11,882 bases of DNA from G039029935 sp039029935 (GTDB lineage Bacteria; Chloroflexota; Anaerolineae; Caldilineales; Caldilineaceae), in assembly GCA_039029935.1 (NCBI GenBank), contig JBCCFC010000287.1, positions 1 through 11,882 on the forward strand, given 5' to 3'. A program made the position numbers and the translations under genes. The notes beneath the pieces are model-generated. The model worked only from the letters and a program-made list of their open reading frames with translations. It did not search any database and was not told the origin of the DNA. Shown here one piece after another: positions 8,750 through 11,882 of the stretch. Each line of letters opens with the position of its first letter. Within the stretch, counting starts at the first letter, position 1.

Positions 8750-8854
8750 AGATATACCTCCGATCTGAACTCAGCCCGTATGTAGATGCTATCCATGTCA
8801 ACATGATACTACAATATTCGTTGTACTGATGCGACATTGCACTCATTTTTTGTT

Positions 8855-8883
8855 TTGACACATACCACTCGCTGTGTTATGGT
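8855..8883 (+). promoter_or_regulatory. Probable sigma-70-type promoter for the GST gene
   Basis: A perfect -35 TTGACA (8855-8860) is followed after 17 bases by TATGGT (8878-8883) as -10. Transcription would start near 8890, leaving a leader of roughly 145 bases before the GST start codon. This is inferred from consensus match only. Confidence 0.5.
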
Positions 8884-8904
8884 CGCGACGCCAAACATAA
8901 CACA
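8873..8904. promoter_or_regulatory. Possible operator dyad overlapping the -10 box
   Basis: TGTGTTATG (8873-8881) is repeated inverted as CATAACACA (8896-8904), a perfect 9-bp dyad with 14 bases between arms. It covers the proposed -10 and start site, where a repressor would be expected to bind. The regulator is unknown and none is encoded in the window. Confidence 0.4.
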
Positions 8905-8915
8905 CTGTGTACGCA

Positions 8916-8999
8916 ATACTACAACGGATTTGGGATTGGAACGGATTCCTTATCGCGCGGAGGCTCAAATCCGTTCCCAACCTAAATCCGCTGTAGTAT
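8916..8999. repeat. 32-bp imperfect inverted repeat (hairpin or MITE-like element)
   Basis: Arms 8916-8947 and 8968-8999 match at 28 of 32 positions, both beginning ATACTACA at the outer end and ending ACGGATT at the inner end, with a 20-base loop. It lies between the proposed promoter and the GST RBS, so it would form a strong leader hairpin. There is no T-run after it. Its size and terminal symmetry also fit a small non-autonomous repeat. Genome-wide copies would distinguish the two. Confidence 0.85.
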
Positions 9000-9036
9000 A
9001 TTTGGGGTCTTAACTTAACACACAAGGAGCACACAA

Positions 9037-9894
9037 ATGCCATTGATTCAAACACAAAACAAAGAGGTCCAGCAATTTAAAGGACTACATCTCTACCACT
9101 CAGGGTTTTCCAGTTGCGCCCAACGGGTGCGCATCACGCTGGCCGAAAAGGAATTGGCATGGACCAGCCACGTTGTCAATATCCCCGCCAAAGAACACGC
9201 CACGCCAGAGTATCAGTCGATCAATCCCAAAGGCTTGGTCCCTACCTTTGTCGATAATGGGCAGGTAATCATCGAGTCGGTGGATATCATTGACTATATC
9301 GAAGAGAAATTTACCGGGGCCGGGTCAAATACAGTGCTGATGCCGGAAAGTGAGTCTGGCAAGGCCGAGGCACGTGTATGGATGGCAAAGGCGGACCGCG
9401 CCCAGCATGGCCTCAAACTGCTCACCCATGAATTTCTCTTTAAGGGCCAGCGACCGATGACACCGGAGCAGCTTGACGAATTTTTGCGTAATCACAAAAA
9501 TGAAGAGTTGCGCGCCTTTATGCGAACCTATTCATCCAAGGATGGCTTTCCCAAAGCGGAGATTGATGACGCTGTACAGGAGCATTACGATCTATTTGGG
9601 CTGTTGGATGTCGCGCTTGAAGGGCGAACATGGTTGGTAGAAAACACCTTCTCGCTGGCGGACGTGGCCTGGATACCCAACGTCCATCGGCTGGATGTCA
9701 TGCACTATCCGCTTGAATTGCACCCCAATCTGAATGCATGGTATCAACGCGTACAGGCGCGTCCCAGCTATGTCACCGCTGTGCAGGAACAAGAGCCATG
9801 GAAACTACTGGCCTATTTTGAGGCGTATACACGACAGCGGGAACAGGAGAAGACGGATGTCCGGCAGTATGGGCCGTTGGTTGGTGTTCGGTAG
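9037..9894 (+). CDS. Glutathione S-transferase, zeta-like
   Basis: A 285-residue soluble GST. Residues about 16-92 form the thioredoxin-like domain. The motif SSCAQRVRI (25-33) resembles the zeta-class SSCxxRVRI signature, giving Ser25 (or Ser26/Cys27) as the likely thiol-activating residue. The cis-Pro (Pro69 in GLVPT) and glutathione-contacting Glu80-Ser81 are present. The helical C-terminal domain (about 105-265) contains the FSLADVAW N-capping box (205-212). It is longer than maleylacetoacetate isomerases (about 210-220 residues), with an extra segment at about 135-180. It may instead be a dehalogenase-like (PcpC type) or general detoxifying GST; the substrate is unknown. AAGGAG (9024-9029) sits 7 bases before the ATG. 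A long structured leader precedes it. It ends at TAG 9892-9894, directly before the switch to eukaryotic-type sequence, so the natural downstream neighbour is missing. Confidence 0.93.
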   Translation: MPLIQTQNKEVQQFKGLHLYHSGFSSCAQRVRITLAEKELAWTSHVVNIPAKEHATPEYQSINPKGLVPTFVDNGQVIIESVDIIDYIEEKFTGAGSNTVLMPESESGKAEARVWMAKADRAQHGLKLLTHEFLFKGQRPMTPEQLDEFLRNHKNEELRAFMRTYSSKDGFPKAEIDDAVQEHYDLFGLLDVALEGRTWLVENTFSLADVAWIPNVHRLDVMHYPLELHPNLNAWYQRVQARPSYVTAVQEQEPWKLLAYFEAYTRQREQEKTDVRQYGPLVGVR

Positions 9895-9955
9895 GTCGGT
9901 AGGCCAGTGTGTCGGTGGGGCCCTAGCCAGCAAGGAGACGTGCCCCTTGAACTCC

Positions 9956-11205
9956 TTACAACCATCCCAAAACAACCGCAGATGTCAACCCTTTCGAATA
10001 TTTTACAAAGGTAAACGGACCCTCCATGCGTGGCACCAATGTGCCTTGGCTGCTTTACTTCCGGAATACCTAATCCCCAGCCACGTATACGTCAACGATG
10101 TACGGAGTAGTGGCATCGTAGTAGTCCTTTGCCGACCGATCTGCAGCACCCAACTATGTCGAGATCGAACGACGGATTCCAACAAAAACGCTGCACAATC
10201 GCTCTGCAAGCGCGCCCTCCTTTTCCAGCTCAGCATCCCAAGTTAGGGGATAGCGAGGATCTGCTTCTACAGGCCTGCCCGGCTGCAAGGGGTCTTGCTT
10301 GTACACAACAAAAAAGGGCGTTAGATTGTGTGAACAGCTAACAGTCATGCGAAGTCCCTACAACACCTCAGGATGCCACTCGAACCACATGGTACCTTTT
10401 ACCATATGGCAGTACTTTCTGACACCCCGCTTGATCTCCCTATTGAAACATTGAACATGGCCGTTTAAGTTGCGCATGACCAGTTGAAGTGCACCGAAGA
10501 GTAATGCCCATCTGTGTACAGACTGTAGACACCGCACAAAGGAACTCGCTACCTCCCTTGACTCTGATCAAACGCGGCTTGCTGAATCGGAGCACGAATT
10601 CCCTCACCATCCAGTCCGCAATCTCTCCAGACTCCCTGTTCCGCAGTGGAACTATCTCAGCCCACTTGCTGAAGCAGTCTTCCGTGACCAAACAGCGAAT
10701 AAACCCTTCCTCAGGAGGGGGCTCAAGGCTAGTGATCAAGTACATAGACCACCCTTCGAATGGCTGGAAAGGTTTGGTACAAGGAGGGAGAGGACGCTAA
10801 CGGGAGATTGAGTGAGGCAGTGAGAGGACACTAGGTCCTTTCACTGCAACACCCACTACAATTCCACGCACGAACCAAACACTATTGGGGCAAACGTGGC
10901 CACCAAAAGTCAACCCGCATGGCTTGGTACAGCTTATGCCTCCTGCAATGCTGTAGTTCCAGATGGTACCTCTCGACTATCTCAGGCCTAGCTCTCACCG
11001 CTGGTACAAAAAGCCAGCGATCCCCCTTCTGTGTTGCCAACTGGAAACGCTACTAACAGTCTGGGTTGAGCTTAAGCGCAAAGTCCTTAGAGGACCAAGC
11101 CACACGTTCCACCTACTCCTCGTCTATACCTGGCAAATGCTTTCCCTACCACAGGAAGTGCACTAGAGCAACATCCTCCGTCGGATCCTCAAACCCTTCC
11201 AGAAT
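9956..11205 (-). pseudogene. Decayed Ty3/gypsy-type retrotransposon integrase
   Basis: Conceptual translation of the minus strand through stops and two frameshifts gives an integrase from N to C terminus. The N-terminal extension and H2C2 module read GDRWLFVP, YHLELQHC (His-x4-His), DFWWPRL and WNCSGC (Cys-x2-Cys), at about 11205-10849. After a frame change near 10800 comes the rve core: PFEGWSMYLITSLEPPP, CLVTEDCFSKWAEIVPLR, RVKGGSEFL, TSTGHAQ (10796-10470). After a second frame change near 10468 come NGHVQCFNREIKRGVRKY and LTPFFVVYKQDPLQPGRP, then the C-terminal module VYVAGD*VFRK and EGPFTFVKY (to about 9998). Stops interrupt every part. All three catalytic acids are replaced: Asp to Tyr in WSMYL, Asp to Lys in VKGGSEF, Glu to Gln in NGHVQ. 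The copy is dead. The lineage is eukaryotic (green algal, plant or fungal style), foreign to the neighbouring bacterial genes. Confidence 0.82.
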
Positions 11206-11502
11206 CAACCTCGGGTAACAGTCGCCACATTACACGGGTAGATCTAATGCAGGGACCTTAACCCGCACGTCACAAGACAGACATTTGAACGTGTTCGATA
11301 TAGGCACAGCCCAAGGCTTCCTCGTCACATCCTTGGGACGCTGATGAGGCGGCCGACCCCTCTTTCATCTTATGCGCACGTCCACCAGTTCCTCTTCTTG
11401 AGGCTCTTCCTCACTAGAATCGCCGCCACACTCTCTCACTACACAGGCTGAAGCCTCCCCCGCAGGCGTCGGGTCCATTTTCACTGAAGCCCACCTAACC
11501 TA
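11206..11502 (-). pseudogene. Linker upstream of the dead integrase: acidic run, AT-hook-like motif, CxxC pair
   Basis: The same minus-strand frame as the H2C2 module stays readable upstream, with stops at 11502 (TAG), 11367 (TGA) and 11232 (TAA). It shows an acidic run (SSEEEPQEEE, about 11415-11385), a basic KRGRPP (about 11364-11347) that contains the AT-hook core RGRP, and CLSC ... CGDC (11283-11218), two CxxC pairs 14 codons apart that could bind zinc. Some algal gypsy polyproteins carry extra DNA- or chromatin-binding modules between RNase H and integrase, which would fit. Function is inferred from motifs only. Confidence 0.5.
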
Positions 11503-11882
11503 ATGTGAGAGCTCGTGCCACTCGCGTCGCACTAGACTCGTTCAGCCTACAACTAGGCCGCTCGCGACACCCTGAGCCCCTCAAAGTCAACATCCTAGTC
11601 AACCTCCTAAGTAGCACTACACTCAACTAACTCTAGGCACACATCCCTCACCAGGCGACGCGTCTCGTGACCCGCAAAGTCCGCTACTCGGCTCTGTGAC
11701 CGGGGAACCTACAAGTTCTGCACCCGTAACCTTCATGGACGTACCAAAGCCCGAAGCTACTCAACAATTGGAACCAAAGCTGGAGCCACACACTTCTATA
11801 CACACATAAGATCATTAATGACCAACTAGCTATCACCCTACAAGCAAATGTAATCTGCCCTACGAAACAACCCGAACTTAAC
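11503..11882. other. Degraded sequence, no identifiable gene
   Basis: This looks like the same C-rich eukaryotic repeat DNA. On the minus strand only short open stretches remain, with stops in all frames, for example near 11630-11580. I could not find reverse transcriptase (YxDD), RNase H or protease motifs, nor a terminal repeat. The polymerase part of the element, if present, is outside the window, deleted or beyond recognition by eye. Confidence 0.5.

Noticed and set aside
10489..10800. Plus-strand open frames in the right-hand part (also 9734-10246 and 10963-11166)
   Set aside because: They are antisense to the integrase remnant, which gives recognisable family motifs on the minus strand; the plus frames give none.
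11680..11725. Possible retroviral-type zinc knuckle (CRTCRFPGH) on the minus strand
   Set aside because: The Cys-x2-Cys-x4-His spacing fits but the final Cys is missing, a stop follows, and the position close to the integrase does not suit a gag domain.

Overview
The first 9.9 kb reads as bacterial chromosome: intact genes with good Shine-Dalgarno sites, compact spacing and intergenic inverted repeats. A giant CHAT/STAND/WD40 protein, an Rpn-type transposase remnant and a CocE/NonD hydrolase together suggest a large-genome filamentous or surface-living bacterium. Chloroflexota is my best guess and Cyanobacteria the alternative; this rests on gene style, not on a marker gene.

Layout of the bacterial part. 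228-6197 (+) is one 1989-residue protein: a CHAT (caspase-like) protease with an intact His/Cys dyad, a STAND-type P-loop NTPase, one membrane segment, a coiled coil, 20 near-identical WD40 repeats, three TPR-like units and a C-terminal PPC-like beta domain. It looks like a self-contained sense-and-cleave signalling or defence protein. 6198-6600 is noncoding and carries two related inverted repeats. 6601-7062 (-) is the 3' remnant of an Rpn/PD-(D/E)XK transposase-nuclease gene, butted against and slightly overlapping the 3' end of an X-Pro-dipeptidyl-peptidase/CocE-type hydrolase (7034-8749, -). 8750-9036 is a divergent intergenic region with a good sigma-70-type promoter, a dyad over its -10 box and a large imperfect hairpin. 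9037-9894 (+) is a zeta-like glutathione S-transferase.

From about 9895 to the end the character changes. No intact bacterial gene is visible. Read on the minus strand, the DNA conceptually translates, through in-frame stops and two frameshifts, into a decayed Ty3/gypsy-type retrotransposon integrase: H2C2 zinc-binding module, rve core with all three DDE catalytic residues replaced, and C-terminal GPF module, preceded by a linker with an acidic run, an AT-hook-like motif and a CxxC pair. This is typical eukaryotic (green-algal, plant or fungal) repeat DNA. The simplest explanation is a chimeric metagenome or genome contig joined just after the GST stop codon. Transfer between bacterium and eukaryote is possible but needs read-level proof. 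The in-frame stops in this part are strikingly biased to TAG/TAA (13 of 14).

The most interesting items are the CHAT-STAND-TM-WD40-TPR-PPC protein with its recently amplified, hypervariable WD40 array, and the bacterial/eukaryotic junction with its stop-codon pattern.
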